Shown here one piece after another: positions 37,601-42,745 of a DNA stretch of 64,000 bases (position 1 is the stretch's first letter; every line of letters begins with the position of its first letter). The notes under the pieces were generated by a model. That model did no database searches. It was not told the origin of the DNA and saw nothing but the letters and a program-made list of their open reading frames with translations. The translations under genes and the position numbers were made by a program. The stretch is taken from NCBI GenBank assembly GCA_964023205.1, contig OZ026847.1:10416599-10480598 (forward strand), read 5' to 3'. Source of the stretch: Lutraria lutraria (taxonomy: Eukaryota; Mollusca; Bivalvia; Venerida; Mactridae).

Positions 37601-39635
37601 TCATTGAATGTAAGTTTACATTAAGCATTTCAATAATTATTCAATTTACTGTCTACCTCTAAAAATGGCAAGATAAAATGTTCTTTTCATTTTGAAATTC
37701 TTAAGTATATATTCTTTTGTATCCCGCTATATTAAGATACAATTAAACCCATTAAAACCAGGGTCAGGTTTTGCAATTCGCTTGTCCAGCATTTTCCTGC
37801 ACCTTAGAGAACTATTTCTCAAACTGACCACTCAATGAACTATGTAGGGAACACAAACAATAAAGCAGGATCACATACAAGCTTCAACAAGCACAATTTT
37901 CAAGTGAAACACTTAACACTGCTGGAAATCCTAGACCCTTGGCCTTATATGGCAAAGCTTAATTAACATAGAATATTTTGGATAATTCAAGCAGGACTCC
38001 TGAGGAGAGTAATTAACACTCAATAAAACCTCTACCATAGTGCCAATATACTACTTCATACCATTTACCCAACTGAAAAACCTCTACCATAGTCCTAACC
38101 GAAAAACCTCTACCATAGTCCTAACTGAAAAACTTCTACCAATATTGTCAACAAACAATAAGACACAACCTTGCTAAAAAACTCCCAATATACTGAAATA
38201 TATGGCCAAACATCCTGCTAAAAATCTCTACCAAAGTGACAACATAATTATTATTATAAAATATTTACTTAGCTGCAAAATCCTCTACCATACTGTCAAC
38301 ATACAATAAGATATTTACCCGCTTAAATTTCTCCAATTTTCCCTGAGGACATTCTTTCTTATAGTACTTCTTGAGACGTCTCATTTCTGGTTTTGTCATT
38401 CCAATTGATGTCAAATCTTCTTCAGCAACATATTTTATCTGAGGAACACTGGCTATCTGTTATAATGTAAAAAACAATTTTAGATTTAATGCCACAACAA
38501 ACAGAAAAACCATGTAATATCAAAAACCAAATAAAATTTATTTTGTTCGCTGGGGTTTTCTTTATCATGTAGTAGTAGCCTGTAAAAGGCGCAATACCCT
38601 CGGAAAATTTTCTTAGAAATTTTGCACTTTTTGCCTGTGAATGGCCCATTCCCAATCAAAATTTCCCCATTTACACACAAATGTCCCAATTTTCAAACTA
38701 ATTTCCCCAAATGTCAAACAAATTTCCCCAATTTTCAAACAAAATTTCCCAAATAAATGTTGAAATCACCAATCCTTGCTTAAAACCCAACCTGGAGCAG
38801 ACAATTTCATAAGTGAGAAGGCTGTACATCAAGCTTACAGAAGGTTGGTGGCTCTACCCAGGTGAATACCTGGGTCTTCCTCTACTATTTATGCTGGAAT
38901 GATTTGCCTAATCACCATAGCTGTAGGTGTGACATTACATCAGGGTCCAGCCGCGGGCCAAATTAGCCTCTTAGAAACGATTGAGGGCAGGTTAGAAATC
39001 TCAAAAGTTTAAAAATAGTGCTGGAAAAATGCCTGGACTCCCCCATCAGGCCCGTTAGTCTAGCTTTTGGGCTTGTTGGCCACAAACTTATTGAGAACCC
39101 TGTTACATCACAGAAAAATCTTCACAAAATGCATTGGAATTATACTGGATAATACATCGAGCAAACATCTAGATTTTACCAGACATGGTAACATTTTTAC
39201 TGGAGGGCGGTGGTTTGACAGTCTTTCAATTCGACAGACAACAAACCTTTTTACAAGACATCTAATCCACTTGGAGACATTAATTCCACTGTTTTGTCTT
39301 AAACATGCTTTCTATGATTAATGGATGCTGATGGCTCATGGGATATATGTCTATAGCTTCAAATTTAGTCTTATAAGATAACTTGTGGCGCCACCATACA
39401 ATGTAAGAACAGTATTTAACCAAGATTGCAGACTTCATTCAACACGTTTACTTAACAAACAACTGACAAACATGGAAAAAATAGGCGCATCATAACTCTT
39501 AAATTTAAGTTTTGTGAAAAAGCTAGGAGGTTTTGTAATTGAATTATTTACCTTGAGTTCATTCTTAAATGCACTGTAGTAATGCTCTAGCTCCGCCTCC
39601 AACAGGAAGTCCCTCAGCTCCCTAACAGTCCCCAT
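4502..39635 (-). CDS. Ack-like: ACK/TNK-family non-receptor tyrosine kinase (Ack-like), 3'-truncated by window edge
   Basis: Spliced minus-strand gene built from nine exons that join in frame, giving 418 codons plus two bases counted from the ATG at 39635-39633. Domain order: SAM (about residues 6-65), Ser/Pro-rich linker (about 75-115), protein tyrosine kinase (about 118-380), then the start of an SH3 domain (from about 389). Active-kinase residues are all present: glycine loop GEGEFG (124-129), Lys149, Glu166, HRDLAARN (243-250), DFG (263-265), APE (293-295), DVWAFG (307-312) and NRPTF (370-374). Thr196 sits at the gatekeeper position. Kinase followed directly by SH3, with an N-terminal SAM, is the ACK signature; these are cytoplasmic kinases that bind active Cdc42 and act at endocytic sites. 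The wording around the activation loop ([28 protein letters not shown]) resembles insect Ack-like/PR2 more than vertebrate TNK2. The SH3 remainder, CRIB and C-terminal tail lie beyond position 1. Confidence 0.93.
4930..5107. mobile_element. MITE with CAGTCAAACCTG terminal inverted repeats
   Basis: Begins cagtcaaacctgtg and ends cacaggtttgactg: 14-bp terminal inverted repeats about 178 bp apart. Internal words 'ttattgacaggtg' and 'ggaggccattttg' recur in a second, more decayed copy at 11012-11191, and partly reversed at about 34680-34790. I see no clear target-site duplication. Confidence 0.75.
5336..5400 (-). repeat. SINE family A, fragment
   Basis: Only the 3' portion in reverse orientation is present: 'gttaacaaagtttttcaatg' and 'cctggttaaccagtaacccg' match the corresponding part of the copy at 645-880. 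The tRNA-like head is missing. Confidence 0.5.
5890..6700. repeat. 42-bp minisatellite (core 6100-6470)
   Basis: Core unit 'atggctgagttgagtgtaag' plus 'aggtgggtcccttatctttgac', 42 bases, about nine near-identical copies between 6100 and 6470, with diverged copies on both flanks (from about 5890 to 6700). Units alternate irregularly between agtgtaag and agagtaag. Because 42 is a multiple of three and the unit lacks stops in several frames, open frames of 130-140 codons appear on both strands. These are by-products of the repeat, not genes. Confidence 0.95.
9538..9679. repeat. 26-bp AT-rich minisatellite
   Basis: About five and a half copies of 'gtataattatgtaagtatat' plus 'ttatat'. The first four units are almost identical; the last ones change 'gtaagt' to 'gtatgt' and lose bases. 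It lies inside the large intron. Confidence 0.95.
9766..10120. repeat. Cluster of short trinucleotide tracts
   Basis: Within 350 bases there are caacaacaacaacaacaac followed by ggcagcagcaac (about 9772-9802), 'aacaacaacaacaa' (about 10000), 'gatgatgatgatg' (about 10077) and 'caacaacagcagcaacaac' (about 10104). All are short and impure. The encoded poly-Thr/Ala stretch in one frame is not supported as protein. Confidence 0.7.
11012..11191. mobile_element. MITE with CAGTCAAACCTG ends, second copy
   Basis: Begins cagtcaaatctta and ends cgaaggtttgactc. Internal text ('tttatttgacaggtggccat', 'ttggaggtcattttgttttt', 'aggtggctgctaacgaagg') lines up with 4930-5107 at many positions but with many substitutions, so it is an older copy. 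Confidence 0.7.
11446..11645 (+). repeat. SINE family C, copy
   Basis: Contains 'cactgctgtgaatttaaatc' (B-box-like), 'ggttgatggttctacaccta' and 'cttcctcctctgctattgct'. The same head occurs reversed at 22196-22300 and 34140-34215, and the same tail ('ggtggctctacccaggt', 'gtcttcctctactatttatg') at 38811-38900. It directly abuts the 31-bp minisatellite. Confidence 0.55.
11640..12425. repeat. 31-bp minisatellite
   Basis: About 25 copies of 'attcaatacacaacaataaa' plus 'taagttcccta'. Copies vary at a few fixed positions (aataaataag, aatgaatagg, aatgaaaagg), and some carry deletions, for example near 11905 and 12300. The variant forms are interspersed, suggesting repeated local gene conversion or slippage. 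It lies in the large intron and has no coding potential. Confidence 0.95.
13270..13640. repeat. Higher-order repeat of 'acaaatayagaag' units (period about 116)
   Basis: Short units of 'ccatacaaatgtagagagg', 'acaaatacagaaggcaatac' and 'aaaattaatgtagagaggcc' are arranged in blocks. A block of about 116 bases starting near 13381 is repeated from near 13497. The minus strand has an open frame of 147 codons, rich in Leu/Tyr/Cys, produced by the repeat. Confidence 0.85.
14880..15125 (-). repeat. SINE family A, copy 2
   Basis: Reverse-oriented copy. The tail 'tatttatttattaatttatt' comes first, then 'gagttaaacgccaatt', 'ccagttttcctagactgta', 'caaggaactggcaacttct' and 'cccggactgccaggttac', the last being the reverse of a tRNA-like B-box region. 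It shares its layout with 25128-25375 and, in the other orientation, 47395-47610. Confidence 0.8.
15790..16015 (+). repeat. Dispersed repeat of the 'atagtgactccaatata' type
   Basis: Contains 'cttcatggcaattgctt', then a run of 'accaaccgaacaaccaacca', then 'atagtgactccaatatacg'. I recall this arrangement as a common dispersed element in mollusc genomes. The pieces at 19440-19600 and 32215-32350 ('aagtttggtgaggatctgaa', 'gagagcggacacc') look like relatives. The family name is unknown to me. Confidence 0.4.
16313..16962. repeat. 27-bp minisatellite, left block
   Basis: Unit 'gacatagctaatatagcact' plus 'ctgtctg', 27 bases. Between about 16330 and 16615 the units alternate strictly between 'aagacagaactctgccc' and 'aatatagcactctgccc' types, giving a 54-bp higher-order period with five nearly identical dimers. 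From 16616 to 16962 the units are monomeric and more variable. The array is interrupted by a MITE and resumes at 17583. Open frames on the minus strand are repeat artefacts. Confidence 0.95.
16965..17580. mobile_element. 616-bp Tc1/mariner-like MITE inserted in the minisatellite
   Basis: Begins CTGTAGAAC and ends GTTCTACAG, and is flanked by TA on both sides (16963-16964 and 17581-17582). Removing the element and one TA restores '..tctggacaTAgctaatatag..', exactly the minisatellite unit, which fixes the borders and the TA target-site duplication. Subterminal sequence is rich in 'ttcgcg', 'cgcgaattcataaatg' and 'acgcgaaatt' motifs on both sides. There is no transposase ORF, so it is non-autonomous. 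TA duplication points to the Tc1/mariner superfamily. Confidence 0.92.
17583..18737. repeat. 27-bp minisatellite, right block
   Basis: About 43 further copies of the same 27-bp unit seen at 16313-16962, with variants such as 'aagacagcactctgcctg', 'aatatagcactcttgtctg' (one extra base) and 'ctgcttgaacatagtt'. A multi-unit block beginning near 17611 appears to recur near 17774 and 17964, a larger-scale duplication. The plus strand stays open for 197 codons (NIALCLDIA units), which I treat as an artefact of a stop-free unit length divisible by three. Confidence 0.95.
21359..21508 (-). CDS. Ack-like: Ack-like kinase exon: C-lobe end
   Basis: 150 bases, 50 codons, phase 0 at both ends. The acceptor is ..atatttcAG before 21508 and the donor is CCACAG|GTGAGT after 21359, an ideal consensus. 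It encodes [20 protein letters not shown], then [20 protein letters not shown], and ends SEMFIMLPQ. The CW....NRPTF motif with Arg371 closes the kinase domain. Large introns flank this exon on both sides (6.1 kb upstream, 16.7 kb downstream). Confidence 0.96.
21612..21740 (+). repeat. SINE family B, body fragment
   Basis: 'ctaaaaaaatcacaggaaac', 'aggtgaggcatgtatcgg', 'ataaagaaccaggaaaaac' and 'aacatgaaatggctcc' match the body of the copy at 2560-2965. The tRNA-like head is not present here. Confidence 0.65.
21854..22030. mobile_element. 177-bp MITE with TA (TATA) target duplication
   Basis: Begins cagtgcaacctcttca and ends gaggttggttgtactg, imperfect terminal inverted repeats, with 'tata' on each side. 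The interior repeats 'gttgttattgagaggtt' and 'ctctagagaggttaaatt'. A second, diverged copy is at 55585-55760 ('caacaccctttgggagcagc', 'gagaggttaaattttatg'). It is non-autonomous; the TA duplication suggests Tc1/mariner. Confidence 0.8.
22196..22300 (-). repeat. SINE family C, head fragment
   Basis: The reverse strand reads 'ctcactgctgtgaatttgat' and then 'tcctacctgggaccaaatt', matching 11446-11530. The tail part is absent or too diverged to recognise. Confidence 0.5.
24400..24660 (-). repeat. SINE family B, reversed copy
   Basis: The reverse strand reads 'ggtttgaatctcggctcagc' (B-box) and then 'ccaactaccaagcccagtac' and 'aaatcgcaggaaactgttt', the same order as in 2560-2965. An open frame of 153 codons on the plus strand (24249-24710) spans this SINE and has no recognisable protein features. 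Confidence 0.65.
24742..25011. mobile_element. 270-bp MITE, PIF/Harbinger-like
   Basis: The left end 'ggtccatattcatgaagcat' and right end 'atgctttgtgaatacggacc' form imperfect terminal inverted repeats of about 27 bases, extended by inverted 'cttaag' motifs. It is flanked by CTG at 24739-24741 and 25012-25014. A 3-bp CWG duplication is typical of the PIF/Harbinger superfamily. No ORF is present. Confidence 0.85.
25128..25375 (-). repeat. SINE family A, copy 3
   Basis: Reverse-oriented. Tail 'atatttatttatttgggttt', then 'aagttttcctagacagtat', 'ccacaaggaactggcaact', 'actccacatgtggag' and the tRNA-like 'gggaattgaacccggaac' with 'gctgggttacgaatc'. This is the best-preserved B-box region of the family in the window. 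Confidence 0.85.
27591..27717 (-). CDS. Ack-like: Ack-like kinase exon: APE motif and helix F
   Basis: 127 bases: one base finishing the Trp codon, then 42 codons, ending in phase 0. The acceptor is ..atattcCAG before 27717 and the donor is CAACAG|GTATGG after 27591. It encodes [20 protein letters not shown] and then [20 protein letters not shown]. The APE glutamate (295), the helix F Asp307 and the WELFTYG motif are all typical of tyrosine kinases. Confidence 0.96.
27718..28591 (-). other. 874-bp intron of the Ack-like gene
   Basis: Lies between the activation-loop and APE exons and splits a Trp codon (phase 2). It holds a decayed SINE A relic at about 27990-28200 ('ctagccagttttcctgcatt', 'ctccacatgtgactgccagc'). 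Nothing else was recognised. Confidence 0.8.
28592..28689 (-). CDS. Ack-like: Ack-like kinase exon: DFG and activation loop
   Basis: 98 bases, starting in phase 0 and ending with two bases of a codon (TG). The acceptor is ..aaatttcAG before 28689 and the donor is GCATG|GTATGT after 28592. It encodes [20 protein letters not shown] and then [12 protein letters not shown]. Tyr276/Tyr277 in the activation loop are the likely autophosphorylation sites by position. The split Trp codon is completed by the first base of the next exon, giving AWCAPE. Confidence 0.96.
28932..29123 (-). CDS. Ack-like: Ack-like kinase exon: hinge and catalytic loop
   Basis: 192 bases, 64 codons, phase 0 at both ends. 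The acceptor is ..attttcCAG before 29123 and the donor is AGG|GTAGGT after 28932. It begins [14 protein letters not shown], the hinge wording shared by ACK kinases (TELAP), and contains [20 protein letters not shown], followed by the catalytic loop [12 protein letters not shown]. The catalytic Asp245 and the Mg-binding Asn250 are present. The HRDLAARN form marks a tyrosine rather than a Ser/Thr kinase. Confidence 0.97.
29124..29831 (-). other. 708-bp intron of the Ack-like gene
   Basis: Phase 0 intron between the helix C exon and the hinge exon. From about 29150 to 29330 a loose repeat echoes the exon border: 'ggcaacactgtcacctcgaa', 'gtaactctcacacctgaaa' and 'ggcaactctgtcatcttgga' resemble the acceptor sequence at 29110-29128 ('gctaactctgtcacctggaa'). 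This suggests local tandem duplication of the acceptor region, now decayed. Confidence 0.6.
29832..29984 (-). CDS. Ack-like: Ack-like kinase exon: N-lobe with catalytic Lys and helix C
   Basis: 153 bases, 51 codons, phase 0 at both ends. The acceptor is ..caaatttcAG before 29984 and the donor is CTG|GTATGT after 29832. It encodes [13 protein letters not shown], holding the ATP-anchoring Lys149, then [20 protein letters not shown], holding the helix C Glu166, then the beta-4/5 strands [13 protein letters not shown]. It joins directly to the glycine-loop exon before it and the hinge exon after it. It is too short and too bounded by stops to appear as a long ORF, but the match to the tyrosine kinase fold is unambiguous. 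Confidence 0.95.
29985..32754 (-). other. 2.8-kb intron of the Ack-like gene
   Basis: Contains a TGACCT-rich tract at 30886-30925 ('tttgacctttgcatgtgacc', 'ttgaccttcaatgtgacc'), a short inverted repeat at 31197-31260, a fragment with a tRNA-like B-box at 32115-32165 ('gttgtgggttcaattctcg'), and the duplicated splice-donor segment at 32376-32754. The remainder is AT-rich without recognised features. Confidence 0.75.
31197..31260. repeat. Short inverted repeat 'aaactggttcc...ggaaccagttt'
   Basis: The ends aaactggttcc and ggaaccagttt are exact inverted copies of 11 bases about 40 bases apart. A related hairpin is at 42655-42707 ('taaactggttct' ... 'gggaaccagttta'). The inner words resemble the dispersed element at 33816-33935. 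It is probably a small MITE or a fragment. Confidence 0.5.
32376..32762. repeat. Tandem duplication spanning a kinase-exon splice donor
   Basis: Segments 32376-32557 and about 32569-32762 share long runs: 'gtgggtgttcccataatac', 'acaaacaggtatatcatgtc', 'tgatttctgcaata', 'gtatcactctataccttttc'. The offset is about 193-205 bases because of small indels. The right copy includes the last eight bases of the glycine-loop exon and its donor; the left copy lies wholly in the intron and carries an identical donor (AAAAG|GTATAG, last base 32550). Confidence 0.9.
32755..32961 (-). CDS. Ack-like: Ack-like kinase exon: linker and glycine-rich loop
   Basis: 207 bases, 69 codons, phase 0 at both ends. The acceptor is ..ctttttcAG before 32961 and the donor is GAAAAG|GTATAG after 32755. 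The first 40 residues are a Ser/Thr/Pro/Arg-rich linker ([19 protein letters not shown]). Then comes the start of the kinase N-lobe, [20 protein letters not shown], with the ATP-binding glycine loop. The end of this exon and the start of its downstream intron are tandemly duplicated within the intron (see 32376-32762). Confidence 0.95.
33816..33935 (+). repeat. Dispersed element D, copy 1
   Basis: 'agacttgcactgcaacatag', 'catggtggatgtagaaaaac' and 'agtactttggtcagcatcaa' recur at 61613-61740 in the same orientation and reversed at 39915-40020. The family looks like a short non-autonomous element; its ends are not clear. Confidence 0.7.
34140..34215 (-). repeat. SINE family C, fragment
   Basis: 'tcttggtcccttgtgagatt', 'caaactcaaagcagtaaggg' and 'gtgattacaagtcagagacc' are the reverse of the head seen at 11446-11530 and 22196-22300. 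Confidence 0.45.
35161..35234. mobile_element. 74-bp palindromic MITE, copy 2 of 3
   Basis: Begins gagggctaagcgcaaca and ends ttgcattgaaccctc, with the centre 'cttatttcaatatgag'. It is the reverse orientation of the copy at 4352-4425 with a handful of substitutions. Confidence 0.8.
35985..36175. repeat. 28-bp tandem repeat
   Basis: Nearly seven copies of 'aatatcaaggacagatatta' plus 'atcaaaac'. Copies differ by single substitutions (for example 'atcaatcaat' and 'atttcaagg') and a poly-A interruption near 36018. Confidence 0.95.
37217..37396 (-). mobile_element. 180-bp MITE with CAGGGTTCTCAATAA ends, copy 1 of 3
   Basis: Perfect 15-bp terminal inverted repeats (cagggttctcaataa and ttattgagaaccctg), flanked by the direct repeat 'aagaag' at 37211-37216 and 37397-37402. 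Its interior, reversed, matches 38941-39102 and 54424-54597. It carries a poly-G run near 37277-37288 and no ORF. Confidence 0.9.
38026..38300. repeat. Degenerate repeat beside the SAM exon
   Basis: Irregular copies of 'aaaacctctaccatagt' with 'cctaactg' or 'gccaatata' spacers, 25-40 bases apart. The array ends less than 20 bases from the splice donor at 38318 on its intron side, so growth of the array could affect that donor. Confidence 0.75.
38319..38456 (-). CDS. Ack-like: Ack-like kinase exon: SAM domain, second part
   Basis: 138 bases, 46 codons, phase 0 at both ends. The acceptor is ..ttataACAG before 38456 and the donor is CGG|GTAAAT after 38319. The peptide contains [19 protein letters not shown], which fits the SAM helix 4-5 pattern (a conserved 'DL..IG....G.R..L' core) and completes the domain begun in the preceding exon. 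It ends with a Lys-rich stretch (KEC...KLEKFKR). No long ORF marks this exon; it was found from frame continuity and splice sites. Confidence 0.9.
38655..38755. repeat. About 21-bp tandem tract
   Basis: Four to five imperfect units of 'aatttccccaattttcaaac', with variants such as 'aatgtcccaattttcaaact' and 'atttccccaaatgtcaaac'. Confidence 0.75.
38941..39102 (+). mobile_element. MITE with CAGGGTTCTCAATAA ends, copy 2 of 3
   Basis: 162 bases. The right end 'ttattgagaaccctg' is intact, while the left end is reduced to 'cagggtccagccgcg'. It is flanked on both sides by 'ttacat' (38935-38940 and 39103-39108), a 6-bp target duplication. The interior 'aatctcaaaagttta' and 'gttagtctagcttttgggc' match copy 3. 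Confidence 0.9.
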
Positions 39636-39658
39636 TGATTTATTGTCCTGGGACTCTC
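39552..39658 (-). CDS. Ack-like: Ack-like kinase exon: SAM domain, first part
   Basis: The acceptor reads tctattttcAG just before base 39658 and the donor is CAAG|GTAAAT after 39552. The ATG at 39635-39633 gives 28 codons, [20 protein letters not shown] followed by SAFKNELK, and the exon ends in phase 0. The motif [15 protein letters not shown] is typical of helix 1 of a SAM domain. The 23 bases upstream of the ATG are also open in frame (ESQDNKS), and the ATG has T at -3, so translation may begin in an earlier exon; see the candidate at 50379-50436. Confidence 0.88.
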
Positions 39659-39914
39659 CTGAAAATAGAGGTAAAATAGGCATATAAAGAGCATGACAAA
39701 GAAAATCTCTACAAGCAAACATCTAAGGGTAGTAAATCGAGTGCATGTGTAAAAATTGCAATCATTCACCAAGGATATGGAGGTTAGGGTAAACTCAGAT
39801 ATATATTAATGATCAAGATTTGGAAAAATTGAAGCACTTATTTTTTATGAAATATATCTTTTTAGAAGCTGAGGAATAGGTCAGCTTTCCATTCTAAGCC
39901 ATCACTTGCTCTGC

Positions 39915-40020
39915 ATGCACACAACAAATTTTGATGCGGACCAAAGAAGTGACTATGTTTTTCAACATCCGCCAAGCAAATTTTAAACTGGTTTCTGTTC
40001 CATGCTGCAGTGCAAATCCA
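39915..40020 (-). repeat. Dispersed element D, copy 2
   Basis: Reverse orientation: 'ttttgatgcggaccaaagaa', 'ttttcaacatccgccaagca', 'gttccatgctgcagtgcaaa' correspond to the copies at 33816-33935 and 61613-61740. Confidence 0.65.
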
Positions 40021-41419
40021 TATGAGTTCAGCTTCCTTCAGTATTTTCAGTACTTTGATTTATTACATCGTAATGGATAAAGACATGAATGGACATAATG
40101 AAGTCATTATTCTTATCCCCAGAAATTCACTATTACCATATTCTACTGTCACCAAAATTAATGTTCCAACATTTCCAACCTATATACATAATTCTGTGTC
40201 TTACTTAGGACAAACAAAATTTCGACATAGACTTTAAGTTCCAAGCATTCAGTTTTCTAGAGTTTCTTATAATCTAATTCAGTACCCAGTTTCACAATAC
40301 CAATACCATCATCACATGTCAAAGAATGTAACACTCACAGTGTCTGGCAAATGTCACATATCGCTCAGGTCAATACCAATAAATACCAGAAACCAGAGAG
40401 ACAGAAAGAATTCCAACAAAAGAACATTTTGACACTTTAATTAGAGAAACAAAAAATTTCCCAGATAGGAATCCTTTACACCACCCCTTCTATCACCAAA
40501 TGTTCTGATTCTACTAGAATTTCATTAATTACAAAACAAGAAAATGCAGCAATGCCATCAAACTTGGTTTTCAACAGTTTATTGAGCAGAAATTTTATGT
40601 TTTCCTACATTGTTTTAGTAACAGTGACCTTGACCTTGGAATCCCCAAAATTAATCCTAAGCTAAGGGTCTCCGTAACAGCTTACAATGTTACTACCGTG
40701 ACGAAAATAAGCGTGGGTCCTGGCTTCCCTTGTAAAAGCTGTCAAAACGTTTAAAGTTGGGGAACACTACAACGAAAGCAAGGTTCCCGGAAAGCACATG
40801 CAGATTAGAATATTTATACACTCAATAAGGGAAAAAATGAAGATTTTTCTTTCGACAGATTTGCCATGTTTGATGTGTGAAATTGAAAAATAACGTCTGT
40901 AAACGTATAAAAATCACGGAATCGAGTGCCTATGACTTGAACCACAATGATATTGAAGACCCAGAATTACTTAGTGACACCGGTTGAAATGCATAATAAT
41001 TATGTGTGTGTTTTTTCTATCTCACTAACCTGGATATATCTGGTTGAACATAATATGATAATTGATGTAAACTTTGAAACTTTAAAAGGATGACTTGCAT
41101 AAAAAATACGGTTTATTAGTATTTGATATCAAGAGTGACAAAAACGGGGGGATACAGGTCGTGACAGAAAGACACTTTAAGATGATACCAGATTTTTTAA
41201 AGCATTCTTAAAACTTGGATAAAAGGTATCTATTATCTAATTTGCAAAAAAATAGTTGTTTATATATTTTGACCCAATTGCATAATAATTTATTATCATT
41301 TTATTACTGGCAGTACAAACTAGGAAATATCTTCAATACTAAGTCACTCAGTGACCTCTAGGAGAAAAGTGATCATTAAATTGAGACTCTTTTATAAAGT
41401 GGTCACTAACCCTCATGAA

Positions 41420-41935
41420 ACAGAATGTCTGAAGTTTGTCTGGATTGAGCTGAATGAATTCTGAATGAATGTTGAATACAGTCTTACAGAAATATTGATG
41501 ACTGAATCATTGCTGAACAACCAAATCAAGCATCTGAATACTGTCTGAATGAACATTGTCTGAGCAGTATCCGAATACTTTTTCTGAATTATGTCTGAAA
41601 AAAATTGTCTGAATCAAATTTCTGAATCAAGTCTGATCTGTCTGAATTATGCCTATATTGTTCCATAATAAGCCAATTCTCAGCATCTCAGCCATTATTC
41701 AGACAAAAAGTCTGAGTCTTAAGTCTGAATTTTAACTGAACAGTGTTGTCAGATGAGATTCAGAAATGCATACAAGGCTGAATTTTTCTGAATTTGTGCC
41801 ACAAACATGTTTCAGCATTTGTATTCTCACAGCACCAGCACACGTACATTCAGCAATTGTGCAGACTGTATTGAGACAATTTTCAGTAAAAATTTAGCTT
41901 GATTCAGATCAAATTCAGACCACACTTTTCATAAG
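41420..41935. repeat. CTGAAT-rich degenerate tract
   Basis: Over 500 bases the words 'tctgaat', 'gtctgaa' and 'ctgaatgaat' occur more than twenty times at irregular spacing, with reverse forms ('attcagac') near 41695-41760 and 41900. No fixed unit length is visible, so this is cryptically repetitive rather than a clean array. Confidence 0.7.
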
Positions 41936-42639
41936 GGTGACTTCATAAAATATTGTCGTAAGTAAACAATAATATTACTATTAAGTATGAAATTGAATCA
42001 AGCGTAATTTTCCAGTTCAATGTTTCAAGTTTATTGAAATGGATTTTTACATTTACTCATAAAAATCAGTGATTGTCACCATTTTACAATTATTACCATC
42101 ACAGAAAAAAACTTATCATAAATTGTGAGTATATGTAATAAATCTAAGTAAAAGTTCATAAAATCATAGCTGTTTATATACTACATTAAAATGGGTGGCC
42201 CTCAAAGTCTTATTTATTGGAAGTTTTGTTAGTTGTGGCCACTGTAAACCACAATCTTAGGGAGATCATGGTATTTTTCCAATCTATATAACACTGCAAA
42301 GGCAACAAAACTCATCCAGTGAAGATAGGATTAGAAGTTTTCTGACATGTATTATGGGCAGGGCGCAAAAATACCGACAATTTGCCGGTCCAGACCGAAT
42401 TTCAACGCCTCGGACCAATTTGAGCAGCAGAAATGGGTTAAAAAATCGGTCTATAAATGGGCTATAAATGTTCCATAAATTTCATAAAATTCGGTCCATA
42501 TCGCATTGTACGTGCAAAATGTCACAAACATTCCCGTATATTGTTCGCACCATTCTAATTACCCCCAATAAACACGTCAAGATGCCTGCAGTGATCTTTT
42601 GTTAATCCGATCGATGGTAATTAGTCCAAACACGTGGTC

Positions 42640-42745
42640 ACATGTAAACTGGTTCTCTTGACTTGTCTGTACTTTGGTGTACAGCAACATAGTACGGGAA
42701 CCAGTTTATGTTTACATCGTCAAAAAATGGGGGGGGGGGGGGGGG
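42640..42745. repeat. Inverted repeat followed by a long G run
   Basis: 'catgtaaactggttct' (about 42650) and 'gggaaccagtttatgtttac' (about 42695) are inverted copies around a 35-base centre containing 'gtactttggtgtacagc'. Directly after it is an uninterrupted run of about 18 G (42729-42746). It is related to the hairpin at 31197-31260. Confidence 0.6.

Larger units (their letters stand above)
32962..38318 (-). other. 5.4-kb intron of the Ack-like gene
   Basis: Contains a dispersed element (33816-33935), a SINE C relic (about 34140-34215), a palindromic MITE (35161-35234), a 28-bp tandem array (35985-36175), a MITE with 6-bp target duplication (37217-37396) and a degenerate repeat next to the SAM exon (38026-38300). 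No additional exon was recognised; the flanking exons are both in phase 0. Confidence 0.75.
38457..39551 (-). other. 1.1-kb intron between the two SAM exons
   Basis: Phase 0 intron. It contains a short tandem tract of 'atttccccaattttcaaaca' units at 38655-38755, a SINE C tail fragment at 38811-38900, and a MITE at 38941-39102. Nothing was recognised in 39110-39550. Confidence 0.75.
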
